Below, in pieces: positions 44,728 through 53,983 of a stretch of DNA of 64,000 nt. The stretch comes from Xanthomonas nasturtii. GTDB taxonomy: Bacteria > Pseudomonadota > Gammaproteobacteria > Xanthomonadales > Xanthomonadaceae. Within the stretch, counting starts at the first letter, position 1. Every line of letters begins with the position of its first letter. The DNA is taken from NCBI RefSeq assembly GCF_001660815.1, contig NZ_LYMI01000014.1:1-64000 (forward strand), given 5' to 3'. A program made the translations under genes and the position numbers. The notes below the pieces were generated by a model. It saw only the letters and a program-made list of their open reading frames with translations. It was not told the origin of the DNA and searched no databases.

Positions 44728-45684
44728 ATGAACACCACTCCTGATACCGCCCTGCTGGTCGTCAACCTCGGCACCCCCGAATCGCCGACCGCCCCGGCCG
44801 TGCGCCGCTACCTGGCCGAGTTTCTCAGCGACCGCCGCGTGGTCGCGATTCCGCCACTGTTCTGGAAGCCGCTGCTGTACGGGGTGATCCTGCCGATCCG
44901 CGGGCCCAAATCGGCCGAAAAATACGCCAAGGTGTGGCTGCCGGACGGTTCGCCGCTGGCGGTGTACACGCGCCGCCTGGCCGAAGGCCTGAAAACGGTG
45001 ATGCCCGATTGGCATGTGGAATGGGCCATGCGCTACGGCGAGCCGGCGTTGCGCAAGACGCTGGATGGGCTGCGCGCGCGCGGCATCAAGCGCATCGTGG
45101 TGTTGCCGCTGTACCCGCAGTACTCCACCACCACCACCGCCTCGATCCAGGACGTGGTGGATGCCTGGCGCCCGAGCGCGCCGGAGATTGCGGTGGAGGT
45201 CATCCAGGACTACTGCGAAGACGCCGGTTGGGTGGCGGCGATCGCCGACTCCATCCGCGCGCATTGGCAGGTGCATGGGCGCAGCGAGAAGCTGATGTTC
45301 TCCTTCCATGGCCTGCCGCAGCGCGTGGCCAATGCCGGCGACCCGTATCCGCAGCAGTGCGAGCGCAGTGCGCAGGCGATTGTGGCGGCACTGGGCCTGG
45401 GCGCGGACGAATGGCAGATGGGCTACCAGTCGCGCTTCGGCGCCGAACGCTGGTTGCAACCCTACGCCGAACCGACCTTATGGGCATTGGCCGAAGGCGG
45501 CGTGCGCAGTTTCGATCTGGTGTGCCCCGGCTTTGCCACCGACTGCCTGGAAACGCTGGAAGAAGTGGCGCTGGGTTTTGCCGAAACGCTGGCCGAACGT
45601 GGCGCCACGCTCAGCTATATCCCCTGCCTCAACGCCAGCGATGCGCATGCCCAGGCACTGGCGGCCGTGGCGCGTCGCGCGTGA
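44728..45684 (+). CDS. hemH: Ferrochelatase
   Basis: A 318-residue enzyme that inserts Fe2+ into protoporphyrin IX, the last step of haem synthesis. Catalytic H194 lies in [12 protein letters not shown], and the C-terminal signature [17 protein letters not shown] holds the second conserved acidic cluster. [27 protein letters not shown] at the N-terminus is also standard. Two ATGs are possible, 44719 and 44728; I use the second, since the family begins MNTTPD. The stop overlaps the next gene by 4 bases (GTGA). Confidence 0.95.
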   Translation: MNTTPDTALLVVNLGTPESPTAPAVRRYLAEFLSDRRVVAIPPLFWKPLLYGVILPIRGPKSAEKYAKVWLPDGSPLAVYTRRLAEGLKTVMPDWHVEWAMRYGEPALRKTLDGLRARGIKRIVVLPLYPQYSTTTTASIQDVVDAWRPSAPEIAVEVIQDYCEDAGWVAAIADSIRAHWQVHGRSEKLMFSFHGLPQRVANAGDPYPQQCERSAQAIVAALGLGADEWQMGYQSRFGAERWLQPYAEPTLWALAEGGVRSFDLVCPGFATDCLETLEEVALGFAETLAERGATLSYIPCLNASDAHAQALAAVARRA

Positions 45685-46547
45685 GGTTGGAGCCGTTTGC
45701 GTGCGAGCTGGCCATTGGCCGGGTTACCGGACTGCGCAACCCGGATCACGGCGCGCGCCGGGTGCTGGCCCTGCATGGCTGGCTCGATAACGCCGCCAGC
45801 TTCGTACCGCTGAGCGCGCATCTGCACGCGCAGGAGCTGGATCTGGTGTTGCTGGATCTGCCCGGCCATGGCCACAGTGCGTGGCTGCCGGTGGGCGCCG
45901 AGTACACGCTCAGCAGCGCGATCCACAACCTGTTGCAGGTGGCCGATGCGTTGGGCTGGGACCGCTTCACGTTGTTGGGCCATTCGCTCGGTGGCGGCGT
46001 CGCCAGCCTGATGGCCGCCGCCGCGCCGGAACGCATCGAGGCGCTGGTGGTCATCGAGGCGCTGGGCGCCCTGGCCGAGCCGGTGGAGAGCATGGCCGAA
46101 CGCTTGCGCGATTCGGTACGTTCCACGCGCACCCTGCCGCAGCGGCCGCTGCGGGTGTTCGCCTCGATGGAGGCACCGGTGCGCGCACGCATGATGGCCA
46201 ACCAGCTCACCGAACCGGCCGCACGGCTGTTGGTGGAACGCGGCCTGCGCGTGGTGGAAGGCGGCTATAGCTGGTGCACCGACCCACGCCTGACCCTGCC
46301 CACCGCCATCCGGATGACCGAGGCGCAGATCGACGCGGTGCTGGCTTCCATCGTGTGCCCAACCCAGGCGATCTTCGCCACGCCGGCGCAACCGTATTTC
46401 TCCGATACGCTGCGCGACCACCGCGTGGCGATGGTGCTCGACGCGCGCCTGGCGCTGCTGCCGGGCACGCACCATGTGCACATGGAAACGCCGCAAGCGG
46501 TGGCGGCGGTGATCAATGGGTTCTTGCAGGCGTTGCCGAACGCGTGA
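45681..46547 (+). CDS. Alpha/beta-hydrolase
   Basis: A 288-residue alpha/beta-hydrolase. [16 protein letters not shown] supplies the oxyanion strand, the nucleophile serine is in [11 protein letters not shown], and the late [17 protein letters not shown] supplies the catalytic histidine. This pattern resembles MhpC/SerHL-type hydrolases; the substrate is unknown. The start is a GTG at 45681 inside the end of hemH; the much longer open frame upstream is an antiphase reading of hemH. Coupling to hemH is seen in other xanthomonads as well, as far as I recall. Confidence 0.85.
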   Translation: MRLEPFACELAIGRVTGLRNPDHGARRVLALHGWLDNAASFVPLSAHLHAQELDLVLLDLPGHGHSAWLPVGAEYTLSSAIHNLLQVADALGWDRFTLLGHSLGGGVASLMAAAAPERIEALVVIEALGALAEPVESMAERLRDSVRSTRTLPQRPLRVFASMEAPVRARMMANQLTEPAARLLVERGLRVVEGGYSWCTDPRLTLPTAIRMTEAQIDAVLASIVCPTQAIFATPAQPYFSDTLRDHRVAMVLDARLALLPGTHHVHMETPQAVAAVINGFLQALPNA

Positions 46548-46591
46548 TGCACGCATGCACAGCATGCACAGCATGCAGGTGAACTAGACCA

Positions 46592-46879
46592 ATGGCAGAT
46601 GCAGCCCGTGTCGTCATCGCACTTGAATCGTTCGATTCGTGGCATGCGCCGTGGGCATTTATCGCAGCGGTGCGCGCGGCTCCACACCTGGACGCGGATG
46701 ATCGCGCCCTGTTGGAACAGGTATGGGCGGCTGCGTGTGACGCAGATCACTGGATGTCGGCTTGCACGCCGGATGCGGGCGTTGCGGCCGCTGAAAGCGC
46801 CTTAGCAAACGGTTTTACCTGGTTGTCACCGTTGGCCTGCCGACAACTTGCCAGGGCTGCGTCGTACGAGTGGCGCTAG
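46592..46879 (+). CDS. Small protein of unknown function
   Basis: A 95-residue acidic protein with several tryptophans (SFDSWHAPWAFIAAVRAAP, DADHWMSACTP, NGFTWLSPLACRQL). It has no signal peptide or membrane segment. It lies 44 bp behind the hydrolase on the same strand with an ATG at 46592. I do not recognise the family; composition and position make it a plausible real gene. Confidence 0.5.
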   Translation: MADAARVVIALESFDSWHAPWAFIAAVRAAPHLDADDRALLEQVWAAACDADHWMSACTPDAGVAAAESALANGFTWLSPLACRQLARAASYEWR

Positions 46880-46999
46880 CCGTTCCGTCGCCGCGCGTCT
46901 GGCCGCCGCGGAATTACCGCGTCAATTACCACTGCCGCAATCAAGCGCGTGCCACTGCTGAATAGACGCCTCACCGAAACGGCTCACGCTACGGGTGCG

Positions 47000-47785
47000 T
47001 CACTCGGCGTGCAGCAACCGCCGCAGCTGCGCCTTGAGCTGGCGGCCGTGTTCGTGGAAGTAGCTGCGCTCGTCGCGCCAGGTGGGGAAGCGCTGTTCCA
47101 CTTCGGCCCAAAAAGCGGCCGAGTGGTTGGCCTGCAGCAGGTGGCAGAGCTCGTGCACCAGCACGTACTCGAAGGCGGAGGAGCGGCCGAGCACCAGTGC
47201 CAGATCCAATGCCATCGAGCCATCCGGGGCGAGCGAGCCCCACTGCGAGGACATCACCTTCAAACGCAGCAGTGCCGGTGCGCGCGGCAGGCCGGGCAGG
47301 TAGGTGGGCAACCAGCGGCCGACATCGGCGCGGGCTTGCGCTTCATAGAATTCCTTCAGGGTGCGGCGTAGACCGGCATCGCCCAGGCGGGTGGGCACAT
47401 AAAACTGCGCGCCGTCATCGGTGATGTCGATGCGTGCGTAGCGCCCTTCGTGCCAGCTCAGCGGCAGCAGTGCACCGCGCAACGGCAGCAGCCCCGGCAC
47501 GCCGCGTACGAGCGCAGGAAAGGCATCGACCTGTTGATAGCGGGACAACTGCGTGCTCAGCCACTCCAGGTGCGCATGCAGAAAGCGTTCGCCGGAGATC
47601 AGGCTTGCGCGCAGCGGCAAGGTCAACCGCGCGCCGCGTTCGTCGACGCTGAGTTTGATGCGTCGCGCACGCGGGTCGCGCACGCGCAGGACGTCGATGT
47701 CGCGGCCTTCCAGTTGCACGCGCACGCAGTCGCGTTCGACAACCTGCGAGGGCGGCGCAATCAGGCGGCGGACGGGCTTGAACAT
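47000..47785 (-). CDS. YgjP/SprT-like zinc metallopeptidase (DUF45)
   Basis: A 261-residue protein of the YgjP (WLM/M48-like) type. The zincin motif HELCH is at residues 211-215 with the later HSAAFWAEVEQRFP supplying the third ligand region. The core reads LKVMSSQWGSLAPDGSMALDLALVLG before it. The N-terminal half shows VRDPRARRIKLSVDERGARLTLP, the usual strand pair. Family members are linked to UTP hydrolysis or peptidase activity; the substrate is unknown. I use the ATG at 47785; a GTG two codons upstream is possible. Confidence 0.85.
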   Translation of the reverse strand: MFKPVRRLIAPPSQVVERDCVRVQLEGRDIDVLRVRDPRARRIKLSVDERGARLTLPLRASLISGERFLHAHLEWLSTQLSRYQQVDAFPALVRGVPGLLPLRGALLPLSWHEGRYARIDITDDGAQFYVPTRLGDAGLRRTLKEFYEAQARADVGRWLPTYLPGLPRAPALLRLKVMSSQWGSLAPDGSMALDLALVLGRSSAFEYVLVHELCHLLQANHSAAFWAEVEQRFPTWRDERSYFHEHGRQLKAQLRRLLHAE

Positions 47786-48002
47786 GCGCACAGGATAGCG
47801 CTGCGATGTGTCAGGTGGTGCGACGGCGCATGTGATGCATTCGATGTTGGCGCGAATTAGAGCGACTCACCAAACGGCCACGCCCACTGGCAGATGGGCG
47901 CAGCCGAATTGGGTGGATCTGCGGCCTGGCTGCGTGGCACTGCCTTCCACCGCACGACACCCCGCGAGTACATCCTTCACGAAGGTAGCCGACGAACGTC
48001 CC

Positions 48003-48230
48003 TGTGCGGTGTCCTCGCCGCTTGCGGGAGCGTTGGCGGCACGGATGCAGTCAACGAGCCGTCATGGACGGGTTTTACGGCGTGTCCCGCGAGCGGTAAG
48101 GGCCGCGCACTCGACGTCTTTGCGCTTGCTGCAGGGCCCTTTCCCGCCCACCATCGCAGGACACGCCGTGAATCCGTCCATGGAGGCTCTGGCGCGGCAT
48201 CCATGCCGCTCAAGGTCCCGCGACGGTGAG
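48003..48230. repeat. Inverted pair of a CCATGGACGG/CGGCGTGTCC repeat
   Basis: A forward copy (48003-48135, with GGACGGGTTTTACGGCGTGT) faces an inverted one (48137-48230, with ACACGCCGTGAATCCGTCCA). They could form a large stem. Confidence 0.65.
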
Positions 48231-48286
48231 CGGGCAAGGACCAGTCGAGTTGGTTGGTGCGTACAGTTTTAAAAAACGTGGCCCGC

Positions 48287-48395
48287 AAACTGTCTGATGC
48301 TGTGATTTCATTCTTCAATGAAGTCATCAGCAAATCGTCTGGTGCGTTGATTTAGTTCTTCAAATGAAGCCACCAGCCAACTGTCTGGTGCGGTG
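48287..48395. repeat. Short tandem repeat, about 45-bp units
   Basis: ACTGTCTGATGC and CGTCTGGTGCG begin successive units that share GATTT-N3-TTCTTCAA-ATGAAG and CA-CAG; a third partial unit ends at the next repeat. Similarity between units is moderate. Confidence 0.5.
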
Positions 48396-48625
48396 TCCTC
48401 GCCGATTGCGGGACCGTTGGCGGCATGGATGCTGCCATCGAGCCGCCATGGACGGGTTAACGGCGTGTCCCGCGAGCGGTGAGGGCACCGCGCACTCGAC
48501 GTCTTTGCGTTTGCTGCGAGGCCCTTGCCGATTGCGGGACCGTTGGCGGCGTGGATGCTGCCATCGAGCCGCCATGGACGGTTCACGGTGTGTCCCGTAA
48601 GTGATGAAGGCATCTCGCCCTCGAC
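48391..48625. repeat. Direct tandem copies of the CCATGGACGG repeat
   Basis: Two forward copies (48391-48525 and 48526-48625) share GATTGCGGGACCGTTGGCGG, GATGCTGCCATCGAGCCGCC and ATGGACGG, each ending near the next gene. Confidence 0.7.
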
Positions 48626-48687
48626 TCACCGCTTTTAACTCGCGTATTCAATCCCGGATGACAATGCCGCCACAGGTCGAAACCTGG

Positions 48688-49593
48688 TTACTCCGCCTTG
48701 CTGAGCTTCAGCGCGGTTTCCAGCAACAGGAACAGCCGGCGGATTTCGGCGCTCATCAGCGTAAAGCGTGCGTCGAGTTCGGCGCGGGCGCCGTCGTCTT
48801 CGCTGTGTTCGAGCTGGTCCAGGGCGCCGTCGAGGAACTTGAGCTTGCGGATCACCAGGTCGTCCCCGAGCACGAAGGAGAGGTTGTCGTCCAGCACCAG
48901 CGCCAGCTTGGTGACCTGCTTGCCGGCTTCCAGGTGCTTGTCGATCTCGTCGCCGCGCAGTTCCTGGTGCTGGCACTTGACCACCGCGCCGCCTTCGATG
49001 GGGTCCTTCATCTCGCACTCTTCGCCCAGGCTCAGGCCTTCGGGCAAGGGCTCGCCGGCGATCCAGCCGGTGAGGATGGCGCGCGGGGCGACTTCGGCAT
49101 TGAGCGGCAGCGCCGGGAAGCTGCCGAGCGCGCCGCGGATCTCGCTCATCACGTTCTCGCCGCTCTTGCGGCTGGAGCTGTTGACCGCGATGTAACCGTG
49201 CTGCAGATCCAGGATGGCGTCGGTGCGCGAACTCTTGACGAAGGCGCGCGGCAGCAGCTCATGAATCAGGTCGTCCTTGAGGCGCTTGCGGGCCTTGCCA
49301 CCGGGGCGGCGGCCCTCTTTTTCTTCGATCTCGGCGACCTTGCGCTCGAGCAGATCGTTGACCACCGCGCCGGGCAGGATCTTGTCCTCGCCACCGACGG
49401 TGAGCCACAGGAAATCTTCCAGGCGGTGCGAGAGCACGTCCTGCTCGTCGCGGCCGAATGGCGAAATGAAACCGCGCGAACTCATTTCCAGCGGGCCGAC
49501 CGGCTTGAGCTGCACGGGCGGCAACAAGGTGTCGATCTGCGAAAAATCCAGGGTGGTTGGAAAGCGGAACAGGGTGAGATTGCGAAAGAACAT
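48688..49593 (-). CDS. rdgC: Recombination-associated protein RdgC
   Basis: A 301-residue nucleoid-associated DNA-binding protein that forms a ring dimer and can restrain RecA. The N-terminus MFFRNLTLFRFPTTLDF and GFISPFGRDEQDVLSHRLEDFLWLTVGGEDKILPGAVV are family signatures; the last third is helical (LMSAEIRRLFLLLETALKL). The ATG at 49593 is used, and ttcA lies 63 bp upstream on the same strand. Confidence 0.95.
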   Translation of the reverse strand: MFFRNLTLFRFPTTLDFSQIDTLLPPVQLKPVGPLEMSSRGFISPFGRDEQDVLSHRLEDFLWLTVGGEDKILPGAVVNDLLERKVAEIEEKEGRRPGGKARKRLKDDLIHELLPRAFVKSSRTDAILDLQHGYIAVNSSSRKSGENVMSEIRGALGSFPALPLNAEVAPRAILTGWIAGEPLPEGLSLGEECEMKDPIEGGAVVKCQHQELRGDEIDKHLEAGKQVTKLALVLDDNLSFVLGDDLVIRKLKFLDGALDQLEHSEDDGARAELDARFTLMSAEIRRLFLLLETALKLSKAE

Positions 49594-49656
49594 GCGTTGG
49601 ACCGAATGAAGAAAAACGTGGAGGGTGGAAGACTGCCGGCAGCCGGATCGGCCGCG

Positions 49657-50574
49657 TCAGTCGCTGTCGTGTGTGGCGTCGCCGGCGGCCAGCCATGCGG
49701 TGGAATCGGGATCAGGAACGGCCGGCGCATCGCCGCTGCGGCCCAGCGCCAGGAAATCGAACAGCGTGCGGTCGGCCAGCTGCTCGGGGCGCACATCGCC
49801 CAGGGCGCGCGCAATCTGCTCCACGCGCCCGGGCTGTTCGCGATCCCACTGCTGCAGCATGCGGCCGACCTGCTGGCGCTGCAGGTTTTCCTGGCTGCCG
49901 CACAGGTTGCACGGAATGATCGGGAACTGCCGTGCCTGCGCATAGGCGGCAATGTCGGCTTCGCGCACGTAGGCCAGCGGGCGGATCACCACATGCGCAC
50001 CGTCGTCGCTGCGCAGCGCGGGCGCCATCGCCGCCAGCCGCGCATGGTGAAACAGGTTCATGAAAAACGTGGCCACGATGTCGTCGCGGTGATGGCCCAG
50101 CGCGATCTTGGTCACGCCATGCTTCTGTGCATAGGCATACAGCGCGCCACGCCGCAGCCGCGAGCACAGCGAACACATGGTCTTGCCGGCCGGAATCACC
50201 CGGCTGACCACCGAATAGGTGTCCTGCTCGACGATGTCGAACGGCACGCCCAGCCCGCGCAGGTAGGCCGGCAGTACATGGGCGGGAAAGTCCGGCTGCT
50301 TCTGGTCCAGATTGACCGCCACCAGGCTGAACGGCACCGGCGCCTTGCGCTGCAATTGCAGCAGTATGTCCAGCAGGGTGTAGCTGTCCTTGCCGCCGGA
50401 CAGGCAGACCATGATCTTGTCGCCGCGGGCGATCATGCCGAAATCCGCAATCGCCTGGCCCACCTGGCGCTGCAGGCGTTTTCCCAGGCGCAGCTGCTCA
50501 CGCTGCAGCCGCTGGCGCGGGTCGCGCGGCGCAGGGTCGGCCAGGGGTTGTGGCAGCGGCAGGACAGCGGTCAT
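49657..50574 (-). CDS. ttcA: tRNA 2-thiocytidine biosynthesis protein TtcA
   Basis: A 305-residue iron-sulfur enzyme that thiolates cytidine 32 of tRNA. The PP-loop motif [16 protein letters not shown] is near residue 60, and the two cluster-binding pairs [14 protein letters not shown] and [13 protein letters not shown] follow. [16 protein letters not shown] is likewise conserved. The ATG at 50574 is used; the longer open frame upstream has no support. The last 30 residues are Asp/Ala-rich and variable. Confidence 0.95.
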   Translation of the reverse strand: MTAVLPLPQPLADPAPRDPRQRLQREQLRLGKRLQRQVGQAIADFGMIARGDKIMVCLSGGKDSYTLLDILLQLQRKAPVPFSLVAVNLDQKQPDFPAHVLPAYLRGLGVPFDIVEQDTYSVVSRVIPAGKTMCSLCSRLRRGALYAYAQKHGVTKIALGHHRDDIVATFFMNLFHHARLAAMAPALRSDDGAHVVIRPLAYVREADIAAYAQARQFPIIPCNLCGSQENLQRQQVGRMLQQWDREQPGRVEQIARALGDVRPEQLADRTLFDFLALGRSGDAPAVPDPDSTAWLAAGDATHDSD

Positions 50575-51026
50575 AAGCCGGCCATTGTAGCTGCCGGGAC
50601 TGGCGGGCGACCGGGTTGGCCGCGTGTGGGGCTGCGGGCCGGCGGCGGCCTTCTGACTGCGTTTACTTTGATGCGGAATGGCGCACTCGCCGCTGCGACG
50701 GCGCTGGCCGATGCAGACCTGTTTTTTGCGGGCGTTCTCCCGTGGTCGTTGCAGCGCAATCACTTGCCCTGGCTGGCGCACCCGCTGGCAACATCATGGC
50801 CTGCGTACGCGGCCGATACCTGCACGGCGCGTCGGCCGCACGCCATGCTTGCGATGGTTGCGCGCCGGCTAACGCCTGCGCGGCCGGTGCCGCAGCACAG
50901 TCCGCATCTCGCAGCGCAGCAAGCCTTTCGGCGGCGGGCTGGGTACAGTCGGCAGGTCGCTTCACCTGGGATCGGCATGGCATGTTCGGCTTCGCTACGG
51001 TGCGCGGCTTTTTTCAGTCGCAGTTG
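50575..51026. other. Spacer upstream of xylA
   Basis: Part of the 620-bp gap between ttcA and xylA. No gene is supported; the xyl-box at 51027 is the only element I can name. Confidence 0.5.
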
Positions 51027-51040
51027 TGGTAGCGCTAACA
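51027..51040. promoter_or_regulatory. xyl-box operator upstream of xylA
   Basis: TGGTAGCGCTAACA is the xyl-box described for XylR-regulated xylan genes of Xanthomonas, a LacI-type palindrome. It lies 159 bp before xylA, followed by a T-run. Confidence 0.85.
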
Positions 51041-51198
51041 TTTTTTGGCGTGATGCAGATGGCAATCGCGTGGACGCATCGGCAACACGCGCTGGCGCAC
51101 CCGGCGCGTGGCGATGGCCCACACGCGGCTGCGCTGATGCCGATGTCCCGGTGTGACGCTTATCGCTTCTTCCCTCCCCTGCTGCAGGAGTTCACCCC

Positions 51199-52536
51199 AT
51201 GAGCAACACCGTTTACATCGGCGCCAAGGAATATTTCCCCGGCATCGGCAAGATCGGCTTCGAAGGCCGCGACTCCGACAACCCGCTCGCGTTCAAGGTC
51301 TACGACGCCAACAAGCAGATCGGCGACAAGACCATGGCCGAGCATCTGCGCTTTGCCGTGGCCTACTGGCACAGCTTCTGCGGCAACGGCGCCGATCCGT
51401 TCGGCCCGGGCACGCGTGCGTATCCGTGGGATATCGGCAACAGCGCGCTCGATCGTGCCGAAGCCAAGGCCGATGCCGCGTTCGAATTCTTCACCAAGCT
51501 CGGCGTGCCGTATTACTGCTTCCACGACATCGACCTGTCGCCGGATGCCGACGATATTGGCGAGTACGAAAGCAACCTCAAGCACATGGTGGGCATCGCC
51601 AAGCAGCGCCAGGCCGACACCGGCGTCAAGCTGCTGTGGGGCACCGCCAACCTGTTCTCGCATCCGCGCTACATGAATGGTGCGTCCACCAACCCGGACT
51701 TCAATGTGGTGGCGCGTGCCGCGGTGCAGGTCAAGGCCGCGATCGATGCCACCGTTGAATTGGGCGGCGAAAACTACGTGTTCTGGGGTGGCCGCGAAGG
51801 CTATGCGTGTTTGCACAACACCCAGATGAAGCGCGAGCAGGACAACATGGCGCGCTTCCTCACCCTGGCACGCGACTACGGCCGCGCGATCGGCTTCACC
51901 GGCAACTTCCTGATCGAGCCCAAGCCCATGGAGCCGATGAAGCACCAGTACGACTTCGACAGCGCCACAGTGATCGGTTTCCTGCGTCAGCATAGCCTGG
52001 ACCAGGATTTCAAACTCAATATCGAAGCCAACCACGCCACGCTGTCCGGTCATAGCTTCGAGCACGACCTGCAGGTCGCCTCCGATGCCGGCCTGCTGGG
52101 CAGCATCGATGCCAACCGCGGCAATCCGCAGAACGGCTGGGACACCGACCAGTTCCCGACCGACCTGTACGACACCGTCGGCGCGATGCTGGTGGTGCTG
52201 CGCCAGGGCGGGCTGGCACCGGGCGGGTTGAATTTCGATGCCAAGGTGCGGCGCGAATCGTCCGACCCGCAGGATCTGTTCCTGGCGCATATCGGTGGCA
52301 TGGACGCGTTCGCACGCGGGCTGGAGGTGGCCAACGCATTGCTGACGTCTTCGCCGTTGGAGCAGTGGCGCGCCGAGCGTTACGCCAGCTTCGACAACGG
52401 CGCCGGTGCAGACTTTGCCAACGGCACCAGCACGCTGGTGGATGTGGCCAAGCACGCCGCCGGCAATGCGCCCAAGCAACTCAGCGGCCGCCAGGAAGCC
52501 TACGAAAACCTGATCAATCAGTATCTGATGCGTTGA
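51199..52536 (+). CDS. xylA: Xylose isomerase
   Basis: A 445-residue class II xylose isomerase that converts D-xylose to D-xylulose with divalent metal. Signature regions include [24 protein letters not shown] at the N-terminus, catalytic-His segment [42 protein letters not shown] (metal-binding Glu/Lys) and [18 protein letters not shown]. The ATG at 51199 has AGGAG 9 bp upstream. The xyl-box lies in its promoter region and the XylR-type repressor gene lies convergently downstream. A xylulokinase is not in the window. Confidence 0.97.
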   Translation: MSNTVYIGAKEYFPGIGKIGFEGRDSDNPLAFKVYDANKQIGDKTMAEHLRFAVAYWHSFCGNGADPFGPGTRAYPWDIGNSALDRAEAKADAAFEFFTKLGVPYYCFHDIDLSPDADDIGEYESNLKHMVGIAKQRQADTGVKLLWGTANLFSHPRYMNGASTNPDFNVVARAAVQVKAAIDATVELGGENYVFWGGREGYACLHNTQMKREQDNMARFLTLARDYGRAIGFTGNFLIEPKPMEPMKHQYDFDSATVIGFLRQHSLDQDFKLNIEANHATLSGHSFEHDLQVASDAGLLGSIDANRGNPQNGWDTDQFPTDLYDTVGAMLVVLRQGGLAPGGLNFDAKVRRESSDPQDLFLAHIGGMDAFARGLEVANALLTSSPLEQWRAERYASFDNGAGADFANGTSTLVDVAKHAAGNAPKQLSGRQEAYENLINQYLMR

Positions 52537-52540
52537 TCGT

Positions 52541-52576
52541 TGCCACACGCGCTCTCGTCACGAGGCGCGTGTGCAA
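52541..52576 (+). terminator. Hairpin after xylA, possible terminator
   Basis: CACACGCGC and GCGCGTGTG pair perfectly around a 12-base loop just after the stop. There is no T-tract. Confidence 0.45.
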
Positions 52577-52754
52577 TGCATGCCTGCATTGCGGCGGCGC
52601 ACTGCAACGGCGCGACCAACTGCAACGGCTGCCAAGGTGGCGCGGTCATCGGAAGGGGAGTGCGCTGACGAGAGCGATGCATGCGCACCACAGACAGAGG
52701 TTTGGCAATTGACCGCGTCTTCCCTGTAGCGATGCAGTGGCGAGGTAGACGAAT

Positions 52755-53822
52755 TTACTCGGCCGTATCGACGGGTGTCGGTGCGGCCACCGAATCCCGC
52801 TTGACCAGCAGGTGCGCGACCACATGATCGACCATCTTCGCCGTGCGCTCCTTGGCGCGAATCGTCTTCAACAGGATGTCCAGCGCGGCGTCGGCCATGG
52901 CGGCGATGGGCTGCTGCACAGTGGTGAGTTCGGGCCACACCGCAGTGGCGGCAGAGGTGTCGTCGAACCCAACCACCGACAGATCGCGCGGCACATCCAG
53001 CCCGCGCCGGTGCGCGACCGAGATGGCCGCTGCGGCCATGTCGTCGTTACTGGCGAAGATGGCGCTGGGGCGGCGTTTGCGCGCCAGCAATTTTTCGGCG
53101 GCAACCAGGCCGGATTTGTAGGTGTAATCGCCCGGCTGCACCAGATGCCGATCCAGGCGCAGACCGGCGTCGGCCAAGGCCGCCTGAAACCCTTCGAAGC
53201 GTCGCGTGCTGGCCGACAGATTCGGATGCCCGGCGATATAGCCGATGCGCGTATGCCCCTGTTCGATCAGGTGTTCGGTGATCTCCTTGGCGGCAGCGAA
53301 TTCGTCGATGCGCACGCAGGCCACGTCCGGGCTGAAATGGTTGGAAGCCACTGCCACCACCGGCACCTTGGCGCGTACCAGCTCCAAAACCGCGGCCCTG
53401 GATTCGCACAACGGCGGCGGCAGGATCACGCCGGCAACGCCTTTGGCGAGCTTGCGTGCCGCCTTGCGTTCGGCTTCGGCATCCAGGTCGTCCCAGCAGT
53501 CGATCACCAGCTGGATCGACGTGCGCGAGGCAACCCGCAACACGCCCAGCAACAACTCGCGCAAATACGCGCCACTGGGGTCGCTGTAGATCAACGCAAT
53601 CCGCGTGCTCTGCGCGGCCGCCAATGCGCTGGCGGCAAGGTTGGGCGTGTAACCGAGTTTGTCGACCGCGCGCATGACCCGTTCGCGGGTGGCATCGCGC
53701 ACGCTGCCGGTGTTGTTGACCACGCGCGAGACCGTCATCGGCGACACTTTCGCCAGCGCCGCCACCTCGTCGATGGTGGTCGCGCGACTGGTGCGGCGGA
53801 CCGATTTCCTGACCTTCTCCAA
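52755..53822 (-). CDS. xylR: LacI-family transcriptional regulator (XylR)
   Basis: A 355-residue LacI/GalR-type regulator. The headpiece [23 protein letters not shown] spans about residues 14-36 with the hinge [13 protein letters not shown]; the periplasmic-binding-like effector domain follows ([55 protein letters not shown]). The start appears to be TTG at 53822 with AAGAGG 6 bp upstream; no in-frame ATG exists near the headpiece. Its position between xylA and the xylan operon, and the xyl-box, support the XylR identity. Ligand not shown. Confidence 0.88.
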   Translation of the reverse strand: MEKVRKSVRRTSRATTIDEVAALAKVSPMTVSRVVNNTGSVRDATRERVMRAVDKLGYTPNLAASALAAAQSTRIALIYSDPSGAYLRELLLGVLRVASRTSIQLVIDCWDDLDAEAERKAARKLAKGVAGVILPPPLCESRAAVLELVRAKVPVVAVASNHFSPDVACVRIDEFAAAKEITEHLIEQGHTRIGYIAGHPNLSASTRRFEGFQAALADAGLRLDRHLVQPGDYTYKSGLVAAEKLLARKRRPSAIFASNDDMAAAAISVAHRRGLDVPRDLSVVGFDDTSAATAVWPELTTVQQPIAAMADAALDILLKTIRAKERTAKMVDHVVAHLLVKRDSVAAPTPVDTAE

Positions 53823-53866
53823 GCGTGGCCTCTTCAAGTGCGTGCGAACGTTGCGGGATGCAGCGG

Positions 53867-53882
53867 CGTTGTCGCGATAACG
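53867..53882. promoter_or_regulatory. Imperfect 16-bp palindrome between xylR and agu67A
   Basis: CGTTGTCGCGATAACG is symmetric except for one position. It lies in the short divergent promoter region. It does not match the xyl-box. Confidence 0.35.
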
Positions 53883-53983
53883 CGAATGCCGGGTGCAGGC
53901 ATGACGGTGCGAGCCATGGTACCGGGAAGCAGGCAGAGCGGCGATACGCGCCTGCTTGCAAGCGCAACGCTGAGGCAGGCCGC

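Larger units (their letters stand above)
47786..48687. other. Repeat-rich spacer without genes
   Basis: This 900-bp region holds a family of about 100-130-bp repeats (48003-48230, 48391-48625) and a short tandem of about 45-bp units (48287-48395), described separately. I find no gene in it. Confidence 0.6.

Noticed and set aside
44934..45680. N-terminal extension of the hydrolase frame through hemH
   Set aside because: This part is hemH read in another frame; the real start is the GTG that overlaps the hemH stop.
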